DNA of 64,000 bases from an uncultured Lachnospiraceae bacterium (GTDB lineage: Bacteria; Bacillota; Clostridia; Lachnospirales; Lachnospiraceae): contig CAJTOL010000017.1 of assembly GCA_910577645.1 (NCBI GenBank), positions 6,260 to 70,259 of the forward strand, read 5' to 3'. The position numbers and the translations under genes were made by a program. The notes beneath the pieces are model-generated. The model saw only the letters and a list, made by a program, of their open reading frames with translations, had not been told where the DNA came from and searched no databases. Within the stretch, counting starts at the first letter, position 1. Each line of letters opens with the position of its first letter. Of this stretch, positions 7,663 to 15,889 are shown in pieces.

Positions 7663-8715
7663 TTATTCTCCCATTGCTTCCCGTTCTTCAATCTCGGCAG
7701 GCGCGTAAGCCTTAACTTCTTCTCTGTGCTCCCACTTGCCCGGATTATGGTCATTTCGCTCTTCAATATGAATCGCAAAGCCTGCCAGGAAATCTTTTAA
7801 ATAAATTACATACATCTTTCCGTTATAAGGCTTTACACTATCATAGTTAAACTCGATTCCCTTTTTCTCCAAATAGAAGATTGCTCTCTCCAAGTTATCT
7901 GTAAAGTAACCCAGATGGCCATGAGGCCCCCTTACTTTAAAGGGCTGCTTTGTGATCTCTACCTCATGTCCTACATAGGAAGAGCTTCTGGTATTTCCCA
8001 GTATTAAATCAAAGGTGTCTGCCAGACGGAAAATATTTTCATATCCTTCCCGGCAGGTATCACAGTTAATGCCCACATGGGCAAAACTGAAGTTTAACAC
8101 TGTAAATACTGCATCCCTGGCCAGTTTACGAATCTCGTCATATGCTCCGGCATTTAAAAGATCCGACGGGACAATCCAGGTTCCGCCGCATGCCAATACA
8201 TTCGGATTCAGCAGATATTGACGCAGATTGGAAGGCTTTACTCCACCGGTAGGCATAAATTTCATTCCTTTAAATACAGATGCCATGGAATTAAGATAAG
8301 CTACTCCTCCTGCCGCCTCAGCCGGGAAAAACTTAACTGCTTTTAAACCGTGGGAAGCTGCCATCTGAACCTCTGTGGGAGTTGCACATCCCGGCATTAC
8401 ACAAATATCATTTTCCACACAGTAAGACACAACCTCCTCTACATAGCAGGGAGAGACGATAAAGTCTGCCCCGGCTTCTACAGCCTTTTTTGCCTGCTCT
8501 ACTGTGGTTACCGTGCCGGCGCCCAGCAGCATGTCCGGATAATTCTTCCGGATAACCTCGATGGCCTCTGCCGCACACTCTGTGCGGAAGGTGATTTCTG
8601 CTGCTTCCAGTTCCCCGTCACATAGCGCTTTGGCCAGCGGAAGGGCCTGATCTGCTTTTTCGATTTTTACTACGGGGATAACGCCGTAGTTTTCAATTCT
8701 CTTTAAAATGTCCAT
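7663..8715 (-). CDS. KDPG/KHG aldolase fused to a C-terminal VOC (glyoxalase-like) domain
   Basis: Residues 1-205 form a class I 2-keto-3-deoxy-6-phosphogluconate / 4-hydroxy-2-oxoglutarate aldolase: AEITFRT (39-45, catalytic Glu and Arg), GAGTVT (66-71), and KAVKFFPAE with the Schiff-base Lys at 128, then MPTGGVKP. It cleaves KDPG to pyruvate and glyceraldehyde-3-phosphate. Residues of about 212-335 add a VOC-type domain that begins FAHVGINCDT and contains PHGHLGYFTDNLERAIFYL. Standalone aldolases are about 205-215 residues, so this 350-residue form is a fusion. The start is ATG 8715, with AAGGAG seven bases upstream, rather than the upstream frame at 8748. It is followed after four bases by the M24-like gene. 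It probably ends the uronate pathway begun by the KduI/KduD-type genes. Confidence 0.9.
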   Translation of the reverse strand: MDILKRIENYGVIPVVKIEKADQALPLAKALCDGELEAAEITFRTECAAEAIEVIRKNYPDMLLGAGTVTTVEQAKKAVEAGADFIVSPCYVEEVVSYCVENDICVMPGCATPTEVQMAASHGLKAVKFFPAEAAGGVAYLNSMASVFKGMKFMPTGGVKPSNLRQYLLNPNVLACGGTWIVPSDLLNAGAYDEIRKLARDAVFTVLNFSFAHVGINCDTCREGYENIFRLADTFDLILGNTRSSSYVGHEVEITKQPFKVRGPHGHLGYFTDNLERAIFYLEKKGIEFNYDSVKPYNGKMYVIYLKDFLAGFAIHIEERNDHNPGKWEHREEVKAYAPAEIEEREAMGE

Positions 8716-8793
8716 GATTTTCTCCTTCTTGCCCTGCTTTTGGGGCATGCGGTCACACCCGCAAAATATTCTTTCTTTTTAAAATCCGTTATC

Positions 8794-8821
8794 TTGTTTT
8801 TTCTTTAATTTTCGTTATAAT
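8794..8821 (+). promoter_or_regulatory. Predicted promoter of the flavin reductase gene
   Basis: TTGTTT (8794-8799) and a perfect TATAAT (8816-8821) are 16 bases apart, about 39 bases upstream of the flavin reductase ATG. The same divergent gap must hold the aldolase promoter on the other strand, which was not identified. Confidence 0.5.
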
Positions 8822-8859
8822 AAAAGTATCATTTCACAACTATTAGGAGGACGATTAAT

Positions 8860-9414
8860 ATGTCAGAAATTCATTGGAAGGAATCATCTCCCGCCCTGCT
8901 GCCAGAGCATTTTAATGAAAATCTGGTCAAAAACTGGCTGTTAGTAACTGCTGGTTCTCCCGATTCTTTGGGAACCATGACCGTTAACTGGGGCGGATCC
9001 GGTTTTATCTGGAAACAGCATGTAGTCTTTCTTGTTATCCGGGAATCCCGGAATACCCTGCGTTTTCTAAAGGAACATCCGGATTTCAGCCTTACTATGT
9101 TCGATCCGTCCTATCAGGAAAAACTAACCTTTTGCGGCCGAAACTCCGGCCGGGATGTAGATAAAGTCTCTGCCTGCGGGTTTACCCCCTGTTTTTACGG
9201 CGATTCTCAGGTTCCCCTGTTTGAGGAGGCCCATACCGCTATTATCTGCCGCCAGATCTACCGCGGATTGATGGAAGAGTCCGATTTTATCGGCGGCGCC
9301 CAGACTCCTTTATGGCAAACCTGGTATAACACAGGCGCTCATACCGGAGACCGGCACCACCTTATTATCGCTTCAGTAGAGAAAGTTTTAACCAACATCC
9401 AGTCTGGTAATTAG
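8860..9414 (+). CDS. Flavin reductase-like, FMN-binding protein
   Basis: This 184-residue protein fits the flavin-reductase-like split-barrel family, with residues of about 25-100 containing WLLVTAGSPDSLGTMTVNWGG and later VIRESRNTLRFL, the strand-turn regions that bind the FMN phosphate and isoalloxazine. Members supply reduced flavin or reduce small molecules with NAD(P)H. Its partner is unknown. It has a strong AGGAGG ribosome site and its own TATAAT promoter. It is the only plus-strand gene inside the minus-strand catabolic cluster, splitting KduD from the aldolase, so it may be an insertion or an independently controlled accessory reductase. Confidence 0.8.
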   Translation: MSEIHWKESSPALLPEHFNENLVKNWLLVTAGSPDSLGTMTVNWGGSGFIWKQHVVFLVIRESRNTLRFLKEHPDFSLTMFDPSYQEKLTFCGRNSGRDVDKVSACGFTPCFYGDSQVPLFEEAHTAIICRQIYRGLMEESDFIGGAQTPLWQTWYNTGAHTGDRHHLIIASVEKVLTNIQSGN

Positions 9415-9449
9415 ACGGCCCCGGCACAGTGGTTTCCTGTACCTTGTGG

Positions 9450-10208
9450 TTAGCGGCTTAAGTATCCTCCATCTACCGGGATAATCGCCCCGTTGAGATA
9501 ATCAGACGCGCTGGAAGCCAAAAATACAACCGGGCCTTTCATATCTTCCGGAGTTCCCCATCTTCCGGAGGGAATTCTCTTTTCAATCTCACTGCTTCGG
9601 CCCTCGTCATTTATAAGGGCGGTATTCATAACCGTAGCCATATAACCGGGGGCCAGGGCATTTACATTAATATTTTTTCCCGCCCACTCATTGGCAAATG
9701 CTTTGGTAATCTGAGCCACGCCTCCTTTGCTGGCTGCATACGCCGGAACCGTGTAGCCTCCGAAGTAGCTAAGCATAGACGCGATATTAATAATTTTTCC
9801 GCCGCCGTTTTTCAGGTAATGACAGGCAGCCAGCTGACAAAGGCGGAATACTGCTGTCAGATTAATATTCATTACAAATTCCCAGTCTTCCAGCGGGAAT
9901 TCTTCGCTTTTATGGCGTCTTTGTACCCCGGCTGCATTTACAATAATATCCAGCCCGCCCATTGCTTCCACACCGGTATGAAACGCTTTTTCCAGCATTT
10001 CCATATTGCCTAAATCTGCAATTACGTCATGGCACTTAAAGCCCCTGTTCCGAAATTCTCTTGCTGTTTCCGTGGCTTTGGGAGAAATATCAATGATACA
10101 TACCTCTGCCCCCTGCTCCATCAGGCCTTCTGCCATTCCATAAGCCAGCCCCTGGGCGCCGCCGGTTACAATGGCCTTTTTTCCCGTAATATCAAATAAT
10201 GTACTCAT
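9450..10208 (-). CDS. kduD: SDR oxidoreductase, KduD-type 2-keto-3-deoxygluconate 5-dehydrogenase
   Basis: The 252-residue protein is a classical short-chain dehydrogenase: cofactor loop TGGAQGLAYG (15-24), NAAG (91-94), catalytic Ser144 and YAASK (Tyr157, Lys161), and C-terminal PVDGGYLSR. The N-terminus MSTLFDITGKKAIVTG resembles KduD and gluconate 5-dehydrogenase. KduD reduces 2,5-diketo-3-deoxygluconate to KDG after the KduI step of uronate breakdown. The neighbouring KduI/IolB-type isomerase and a KDPG aldolase support this assignment, though SDR substrates cannot be fixed from sequence. The start is ATG 10208, preceded by GGGAGG; the in-frame ATG at 10226 lies inside the upstream gene. 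Confidence 0.75.
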   Translation of the reverse strand: MSTLFDITGKKAIVTGGAQGLAYGMAEGLMEQGAEVCIIDISPKATETAREFRNRGFKCHDVIADLGNMEMLEKAFHTGVEAMGGLDIIVNAAGVQRRHKSEEFPLEDWEFVMNINLTAVFRLCQLAACHYLKNGGGKIINIASMLSYFGGYTVPAYAASKGGVAQITKAFANEWAGKNINVNALAPGYMATVMNTALINDEGRSSEIEKRIPSGRWGTPEDMKGPVVFLASSASDYLNGAIIPVDGGYLSR

Positions 10209-10222
10209 TCTTTCCTCCCTAA

Positions 10223-11026
10223 TCAAGTGTTTTCATAGACCGGATCTAAAACAGCCAGGTCGTACCGTCTGCTGGAATGTGAAAAAGCAGCTAACACCCA
10301 AAAATATGTATTTCTTGTTCCCGGAGAAGCCACTGTAGGGTGATATCCTGCGGGAGCTAAAACCATGCTTCCGCTTCTTACGGTATGGGCCACGATGTCT
10401 TCCACCCCGCCAGATTTTAAATAGCTTACATGGAATCCAAAATGAGGAGCATCCATATCAAAATAGCAATATACCTCTTCCAAGTCCTTCTCATGCTGGT
10501 GCGGCGGCCAGCTTGTCCACGCTCCGTTTCCTCCCCAGGTCAGACCGCATAGCAGCCTTGAGGCTTCCACCTCTGGATTTAAAGTAAAAAACACTTCTCT
10601 CTGTCCAACCCCATGTCCATGGATCTGATGTATCTCTCCCAGCGGAAGGTCTTTCTGGAACTTTCGGAAAAACGGTTTTCCGTAACCTTCGCATGTCGCT
10701 GCCCCGATATAAAAAATGCATTCTTCTTCTGCCTGAATTTTCACCGTCATTTTTCCGGTTATATAAAAGGAATCCAACGGCTCCATTTCTTCCTGAAAAG
10801 CGATACAGCTAACAGCAGCTTTTCCTTTTATTAATACCGGATTCATCTCCAATTCCCCGGATTCCAGTTCAAATACAGAGCCTGCATTTAAATTCACACG
10901 ATAGATAGACACTGCTTTACAGTCCTGAATTCCCGGCTGAATACATTTGTGAAGGCCTTCGCTTTCCGGAGACGTAACATCCCAGCCTTCCATACGCTTT
11001 TTATTTTCTAAATTTCCTGTCATCAT
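10223..11026 (-). CDS. KduI/IolB-family cupin isomerase
   Basis: The 267-residue protein belongs to the KduI/IolB double-cupin family. The metal site is visible as WPPHQHEKDLEEVY (173-186, His176, His178, Glu183/184) and PAGYHP (His229). The SxxPPHxH...LEEVY form resembles IolB (5-deoxyglucuronate isomerase) slightly more than KduI (5-keto-4-deoxyuronate isomerase). No other myo-inositol genes are present, while KduD- and aldolase-type genes follow, so a 4-deoxyuronate ketol-isomerase role is the more coherent reading. This is inference from context. It is 17 bases downstream of the TRAP permease and probably in the same operon. Confidence 0.8.
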   Translation of the reverse strand: MMTGNLENKKRMEGWDVTSPESEGLHKCIQPGIQDCKAVSIYRVNLNAGSVFELESGELEMNPVLIKGKAAVSCIAFQEEMEPLDSFYITGKMTVKIQAEEECIFYIGAATCEGYGKPFFRKFQKDLPLGEIHQIHGHGVGQREVFFTLNPEVEASRLLCGLTWGGNGAWTSWPPHQHEKDLEEVYCYFDMDAPHFGFHVSYLKSGGVEDIVAHTVRSGSMVLAPAGYHPTVASPGTRNTYFWVLAAFSHSSRRYDLAVLDPVYENT

Positions 11027-11042
11027 TTCTTCTCCTTAATTA

Positions 11043-12932
11043 TTATGCCGCCGCTTTGTGAGACTTTGCGGATTTATAGTTCAGAAATACCAGGGTTGCC
11101 AAAATTGCAATTCCAATGATATCAGTGATGGTTTCTGGTACAATAGATAAAAATGCACAGCACAGAAGTACCAAACGAGTCACCTTGTTAAGAGGCGCAA
11201 ACATAAAACCAGCAATAGCAGCCGCCAATGCATATACTCCTAAAAACAGTGTAACGGAGCTGGTAACCGCATTAATCATTTCTCCCTGAAGAAGGATCGC
11301 CGGCTCATACGCAAATACAAAGGGTACGATAAAAGCTACAGATGCATAAATGAATCCTGTCCACCCTGTTTTCCACGAATCAGCCCCTGCTATGCCGGCC
11401 GCAGTAAAGGAAGCCAGACAGACGGGAGGCGTAATCTGCGCCATGACGCCAAAATAAAAGCAGAACATATGGCAAACCAGCAGCGGAAGCCCCAGCTTAA
11501 CCAAAACGGGAACAAACAAAACTACTGCTATCAGATAAGCGGCAACTGTGGGAAGCGCCATCCCCAGCAGCATACATCCCAGCATAGTGATCAACAGCGC
11601 CAGAAGCAGGCTGGATCCGCCCACTACTGCAATCACACCCGAAAACTTGTTTGCAAGGCCAGATTGAACTACAGTACCAATAATAATTCCACAGGCCGCA
11701 ACCGGAACCGCCACATTAGCGCACTGCTTAATTCCGTCCATAAACGCCTCAAACAGTTCTTTTAAGTTCAGCCTGTTTTTATTTACTATGTTCAGCGCTA
11801 GAATAATAACCGTTGCAGTGATAGCGGAGGAACGTAAAGATTTACCTGTTAAAACCATAAATACCAGCACCAGCGCCGGAATCAGCAGGTATAACCGGGG
11901 AAGAATAGGATTTACCTTAAAGGTCAAATCCTCAGCGCTTACTTCTGTTCCAATATTTCTCCAGGCATTTCCTCTTGCCAGAAATCCCACCAGCAAAAAT
12001 ACAGAAGTAAAGTATGCAATGGCCGGAATTGCGGCAGAAAGTGCTATCTGTCCATACTGAACCCCTAAAAGCTCTGCCATAATAAAAGCTCCTACTCCCA
12101 TAATCGGAGGCATAATCTGGCCTCCGGTAGAAGCAACGGATTCAATTGCTCCGGCCTGTTCCGGAGTATAGCCTGCCTTTTTCATCATAGGAATTGTCAT
12201 AACTCCGGTGGTAGAAACATTGGCAACTGCAGAACCGGAAATCATTCCCATTAATCCGGAGGAAAGTACTGCTGCCTTCGCAGGCCCTCCTGTTTTGGGA
12301 TTGCTGAATTTCATGCCAACATCAATCAGTACCTGGCCGCCTCCGCAAGCCGCAAACAAGGAACCAAATATCATAAAGTAGAAAATGTAGCTGGCCGTTG
12401 TAGAAAGCGGCGTTCCATAGATTCCCTGTGACGTCAGGGTCATAATTTCGGTAAACTGCTTTAAATTAAACCCGGAAAACTTGGTAAATCCAGGGCAATA
12501 TGATCCCAAAAAGCAGTAGGCAATAAATACTAAAACAAATACTAACAGATTCATACCGATAACCCGGCGCACTGCTTCCAAAAGCATTACCATTATAATT
12601 ACCATGGCAATTTTGTCTGCAAGAAGTACTGGTTCAATATAAGGAATACGGCTTATGATACGGAGCTGTTCCATAAAAGAATAGTAAATCACCCAGCCTA
12701 AAACCGGAAATGTAAGATAATCTATCAGCCTGAGCCAGGGATATTTTTTGCTTCCCGGGAAAGGCTTATTAATAAATATAATAGCTAAGGCAAAGCACAG
12801 GAAAATCGGGCTTAATGTCATGGGGTGAATGGGTTTAACAAAAGTAAAAAACAGCTGTGCAATCATCCAGGCAGATGCCAGCACTCCCAGCACAATGTTG
12901 GAAATCCTTTTCAATTTGTCTTCAAAGCTCAT
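11043..12932 (-). CDS. TRAP transporter fused permease (TAXI type, small plus large membrane subunits)
   Basis: The 629-residue integral membrane protein joins the four-helix small TRAP subunit (about 1-120) to the DctM-like large subunit. Family motifs include GGGQVLIDVGMKFSNPKTGGPAK, the GLMGMISGSAVANVSTTG loop and the repeat MLGMALPTVAAYL, the two re-entrant hairpin regions. Such fused permeases work with TAXI-type binding proteins and use an ion gradient to import carboxylates or acidic compounds. The binding protein is encoded immediately upstream, separated by a terminator-like hairpin. The genes downstream suggest a uronate-derived or related sugar acid as cargo, which is inference. 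Confidence 0.92.
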   Translation of the reverse strand: MSFEDKLKRISNIVLGVLASAWMIAQLFFTFVKPIHPMTLSPIFLCFALAIIFINKPFPGSKKYPWLRLIDYLTFPVLGWVIYYSFMEQLRIISRIPYIEPVLLADKIAMVIIMVMLLEAVRRVIGMNLLVFVLVFIAYCFLGSYCPGFTKFSGFNLKQFTEIMTLTSQGIYGTPLSTTASYIFYFMIFGSLFAACGGGQVLIDVGMKFSNPKTGGPAKAAVLSSGLMGMISGSAVANVSTTGVMTIPMMKKAGYTPEQAGAIESVASTGGQIMPPIMGVGAFIMAELLGVQYGQIALSAAIPAIAYFTSVFLLVGFLARGNAWRNIGTEVSAEDLTFKVNPILPRLYLLIPALVLVFMVLTGKSLRSSAITATVIILALNIVNKNRLNLKELFEAFMDGIKQCANVAVPVAACGIIIGTVVQSGLANKFSGVIAVVGGSSLLLALLITMLGCMLLGMALPTVAAYLIAVVLFVPVLVKLGLPLLVCHMFCFYFGVMAQITPPVCLASFTAAGIAGADSWKTGWTGFIYASVAFIVPFVFAYEPAILLQGEMINAVTSSVTLFLGVYALAAAIAGFMFAPLNKVTRLVLLCCAFLSIVPETITDIIGIAILATLVFLNYKSAKSHKAAA

Positions 12933-12969
12933 AATCTGCTCCTTTATTTTGAAGAGAGGAAGGCTATGA

Positions 12970-13008
12970 AAAAGCGGCCGGGCCAGCTTCCCACGGCTCG
13001 TCCGCTTC
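12970..13008 (-). terminator. Intra-operon terminator-like hairpin between TAXI binding protein and permease
   Basis: On the minus strand an AAGCGG...CCGCTT stem with an inner GAGCC/GGCCC pairing ends in TTTTTC. It lies 31 bases past the binding-protein stop and 38 bases before the permease start. Such partial terminators commonly keep binding-protein mRNA in excess over permease mRNA. Confidence 0.5.
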
Positions 13009-13039
13009 CCTTACAATCGGTTACGTTACAAGTGATTCG

Positions 13040-14146
13040 TTACTTCATCAGACCGGCGTCCTTGTAGTATGCTGCCGCACCGGGATGAAGCTCTATGCCT
13101 GTCATCTCTATGGTCCAGGCTGTAGCAGGATCAAAGCTCTCCATAGCCGGGACTAATTCTACAATTTCATTCTTCTTCTCACAAATTCCTTTTGTTAACG
13201 CATATACAACGTCATCCGGAACATCTTTACGGACTAAAATAGTTTCGCATCCGCAGATTGTTTCCACAGGCTCAGTCTGTCCATTCCAGCTGTTTGCCGG
13301 CATGGTCATGGAATTATAGCCTTTTTCATTCATCTTCGCCCTGGTTTCTTCTTTCAGCTCTATTACATGCATGGTAGAAGTCATACACAGCTCTGTAAAT
13401 GCAGGCTGTCCAAGAGAAACAATATCAATGGATACGTCTGCGGAACCTTCCTTCAGCATATCTGTCATCTGAGACGGCGCAATGTGGTAAGACGCGCCTC
13501 CCCAGGAATCAATATCCTCCCAGGTAATTCCAAAGCAATCAAGAAGATCGTTTGCACCATCCATGCCAAAAGAGCCGGGCGCTTTGGTTACAATGCGTAC
13601 CGGATGCTTGGCCTCAAACACTTCTTCCAAAGTGGTAAAACCGGTTTTCTGGACAAATGCATCTGTAAACATGATGGTTCCCCAGGTAATATCTGTACCG
13701 CCGCAGACTGCTGCTACATTCTGAAGAGGAGCCCTTCCTTCTTCATAGGTTCCTTCTGCCAATCTCTTACCCGGCACATTGGATCCGCTTGCAAAACTGC
13801 TTTGGTTTTCTTCGATCAGCAGCGCGCCTGCTGCCCCTCCAGTAGAAATAGGCTGAATTTCAATGGTATTATTGCCTAAGTCCCCTTTTCCCAGCACTTC
13901 TACAATTGCCGCTACACGAGAGTAAACCGTGGTATCTACACCCTGAGTGGCTAAAATGTAATTCTGTCCGGAGGTGGTAAGTTCCGTTGCGCCTGCTCCT
14001 CCTGTTTCTGTCGCCGCTTCACCTGCTGCCGTAGTCTCCAAAGCCTTTGTCGTCTCTGCCGCCTGCTGTGTTCCTCCGCATCCCATCAAACTAACCGCCA
14101 TAGCTGCCGCCAGAAAAGACACTGCCATCTTTTTATTCTTTTTCAT
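13040..14146 (-). CDS. TAXI-family TRAP transporter solute-binding lipoprotein
   Basis: The 368-residue protein begins with a lipoprotein signal, MKKNKKMAVSFLAAAMAVSLMGC, with the lipobox cysteine at 23, then a Thr/Ala/Glu-rich linker to about 60. The body matches the TAXI group (TRAP-associated extracytoplasmic binding proteins): YILATQGVDTTVYSRVAAIVEVL, ISTGGAAGALLIEENQSSFASG and VRIVTKAPGSFGMDG. It would sit on the outer face of the membrane and deliver substrate to the fused permease. An AAGGAGG site precedes the ATG. The AroQ-like gene ends 24 bases upstream, so both share the 14.7-kb promoter. Confidence 0.93.
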   Translation of the reverse strand: MKKNKKMAVSFLAAAMAVSLMGCGGTQQAAETTKALETTAAGEAATETGGAGATELTTSGQNYILATQGVDTTVYSRVAAIVEVLGKGDLGNNTIEIQPISTGGAAGALLIEENQSSFASGSNVPGKRLAEGTYEEGRAPLQNVAAVCGGTDITWGTIMFTDAFVQKTGFTTLEEVFEAKHPVRIVTKAPGSFGMDGANDLLDCFGITWEDIDSWGGASYHIAPSQMTDMLKEGSADVSIDIVSLGQPAFTELCMTSTMHVIELKEETRAKMNEKGYNSMTMPANSWNGQTEPVETICGCETILVRKDVPDDVVYALTKGICEKKNEIVELVPAMESFDPATAWTIEMTGIELHPGAAAYYKDAGLMK

Positions 14147-14170
14147 ATGTGTGGCCTCCTTAATGTTTTC

Positions 14171-14605
14171 CTACTTGATTATTTTTATAATACCGTCCAA
14201 TGCCGCTTTATAAGATTCCTTTCCAAAACCGCATATCAGTCCGCTGCAAACCGGAGCTAATACCGATTTATTTTCCGGCTTCCTGAAAAAATTTGCCAGG
14301 TGAACTTCCACACAGGGGATATGGAGCGGTTCTATCGCTTCCTTCAATCCAATACTATAGTGTCCGAAAGACCCTGGATTGATAATTACTCCCTTGTATG
14401 TCTCCTCTGCCCGGTGAAGAAGGTTTATTAATTCTCCTTCCAGATTACTTTGATACGCTTCTACTTCCACATTGATTTCTCTTCCATATTCAATCAACTC
14501 ATCCATAATTGATTCCAGTGTATCCGTCCCCAAAGCGCTTTTGTCTCTTTTTCCCAGCAAATCCATATTTGCACCATTTATCACTAATATCTTTTTTTCA
14601 CTCAT
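14171..14605 (-). CDS. AroQ-like (type II dehydroquinase fold) protein with altered active site
   Basis: The 144-residue protein has the length and fold markers of type II 3-dehydroquinate dehydratase: INGANMDLLGKR (9-20), YQSNLEGELI (51-60), INPGSFGHYS (75-84) and VEVHLAN (99-105). The active-site loop differs. Characterised enzymes carry a catalytic Tyr four residues after the REP turn; by alignment this is Leu25 here (KRDKSALG). The usual AREEFRHxS segment reads FRKPENKSVL, losing the conserved Arg and His. Arg20 and His82 remain. First place in a TRAP/uronate operon, far from other shikimate genes, also argues against an ordinary AroQ role; it may dehydrate or bind another cyclic or sugar acid. 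Good AGGAGG site; the promoter lies at 14694-14722. Confidence 0.82.
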   Translation of the reverse strand: MSEKKILVINGANMDLLGKRDKSALGTDTLESIMDELIEYGREINVEVEAYQSNLEGELINLLHRAEETYKGVIINPGSFGHYSIGLKEAIEPLHIPCVEVHLANFFRKPENKSVLAPVCSGLICGFGKESYKAALDGIIKIIK

Positions 14606-14857
14606 CCACCCTTCCTCCTGTTAAAATTTTTACAAATTTTTGTTTGTATTTTATAATAAATATTTTGTTTGCCCGCAAAATTTTTATGCTTTTATTTTAC
14701 AACATTCCTATATATCTGTCAAATACAACTTTATTTTTTGTCATTTTTCCTATATAATGCTTATTTTTATGGTCATTTTGCTATTTTTTATTTTTAAAAT
14801 CATAATTTATTTTTAGCTTATATATTTATTTTTTTGTATTTTTGATGTTTTCGTATC
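14606..14857. other. AT-rich control region of the AroQ-like/TRAP operon
   Basis: About 250 bases of very AT-rich DNA lie between the AroQ-like start and the terminator of the upstream regulator. It contains the operon promoter (14694-14722) and a leader of about 80 bases. No additional gene is visible. Short A/T tracts in the leader form weak inverted repeats, but no operator could be singled out. Confidence 0.5.
14694..14722 (-). promoter_or_regulatory. Strong predicted sigma-A promoter of the AroQ-like/TRAP/Kdu operon
   Basis: On the minus strand a perfect TTGACA (14717-14722) and TAAAAT (14694-14699) are separated by 17 bases. Transcription would begin near 14687, leaving a leader of about 80 bases before the AroQ-like ATG at 14605. 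Confidence 0.7.
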
Positions 14858-14910
14858 AAAAAAGAGCGTCGCAAACTCACCAAATCAGATGATTTTGCGA
14901 CGCTCTTTTT
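14858..14910. terminator. Bidirectional intrinsic terminator
   Basis: A 17-bp perfect inverted repeat with arms based on AAAAAGAGCGTCGCAAA (left) and its complement (right, ending in CTCTTTTT) surrounds an 18-base loop. A runs on one side and T runs on the other make it work in both directions. It lies 12 bases past the stop of the PAS-HTH regulator on the minus strand. Confidence 0.85.
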
Positions 14911-14921
14911 GACGCGAAATG

Positions 14922-15602
14922 CTACTCTTCTATTTCCCGCTTCCTCTGGGGCTCTTTATCCCCTCGAATACTGTTAAGATAATTATATAGCTTAAACTTA
15001 GAAATCCCTAAAAATTCACAGACCCTGTCACTGGATTTGGTAATTAAAAAGGCGCCTTTCTCATCAAGATAGCGTAACACGCTTTCTTTTTCCTCTTTTG
15101 TCATTTTCTCCACATCCACTCCTACCATTGCGACAGCTTGATCCATCAATTTAGTAAGAAGCTCGTTGACATCGGCAAAAATCGCCGTCTCCGGAATCTG
15201 CTCCCCCTCGGATGGATTATACATATTTAAACCGCGAAGGTATTCTTCGCAGCGGACAGAGTCTGATATATCCGTATTAATGCAGATAGATCCGATAATC
15301 GTTCCATCTTTCCCCCGAAAAAACACGGTTGATGTACGGATAATCTTACCATCTCTGGTATGGATAATCCGGTTATAACGGCTGCCGTCTTTCACTGTGC
15401 CTGCTAAAACCTCTATCCCCCAGTCTCCGCCTGGATCTCCTATTTTTCTTCCCGATAAATAGCCATTTCGGATATCCGCAATTGTATTTCCATAATCCTT
15501 TTTTAAATCATGCAAAACTATCTCGCTTTTCGTTCCCAGATGATGCTCCAGTAAATTAATATACTGCTGGAACATTTCCCAATTGTCATAAATCGTTTCC
15601 AT
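14922..15602 (-). CDS. YheO-like PAS plus DauR-type HTH transcriptional regulator
   Basis: The 226-residue protein has an N-terminal YheO-like PAS domain (about 10-125; LGTKSEIVLHDL, GSICINTDIS) and a C-terminal HTH of the DauR/HTH_22 type (about 160-215; VLRYLDEKGAFLITKSSDRVCEFLGISKFKLYNYLN). Regulators of this class sense a small molecule through the PAS domain and control catabolic genes; DauR controls D-arginine use. It sits between the TRAP/Kdu operon and the divergent hydroxyacid dehydrogenase, so it is the natural candidate regulator of both, which is inference. A terminator directly follows it, so it is not co-transcribed with the AroQ-like gene. Confidence 0.85.
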   Translation of the reverse strand: METIYDNWEMFQQYINLLEHHLGTKSEIVLHDLKKDYGNTIADIRNGYLSGRKIGDPGGDWGIEVLAGTVKDGSRYNRIIHTRDGKIIRTSTVFFRGKDGTIIGSICINTDISDSVRCEEYLRGLNMYNPSEGEQIPETAIFADVNELLTKLMDQAVAMVGVDVEKMTKEEKESVLRYLDEKGAFLITKSSDRVCEFLGISKFKLYNYLNSIRGDKEPQRKREIEE

Positions 15603-15889
15603 TTCCTTCCTCCTTCTATATTTAATAGTATAATACTTTTTTTGTCCTGTAAAGGGAGCTTACGAAATATTTTTTCGGTTATCCAGATAAAAACTATGAT
15701 TTTCCTTGGATTTTATGCTTATTTCTTTGGTTTTTCGTGATAATGCATAATTTTTTTTAATATTTTCAGTGCTTTATTCTATATACACCAAAAAAATATT
15801 AATATATAATCTTATTATATAATTTTTTGTTTGCCTTTGTAAGAAAATATTTTATGGTTTTAATTATTACGAATAACGGAGGATTATTT

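Noticed and set aside
10223..11026. Naming the cupin isomerase iolB on motif similarity
   Set aside because: No other inositol genes are present and the downstream gene is KduD-like, so the symbol was left blank.
14171..14605. Reading the AroQ-like gene as ordinary shikimate-pathway aroQ
   Set aside because: The catalytic Tyr position is Leu, the C-terminal active-site segment differs, and the operon context is sugar-acid transport.
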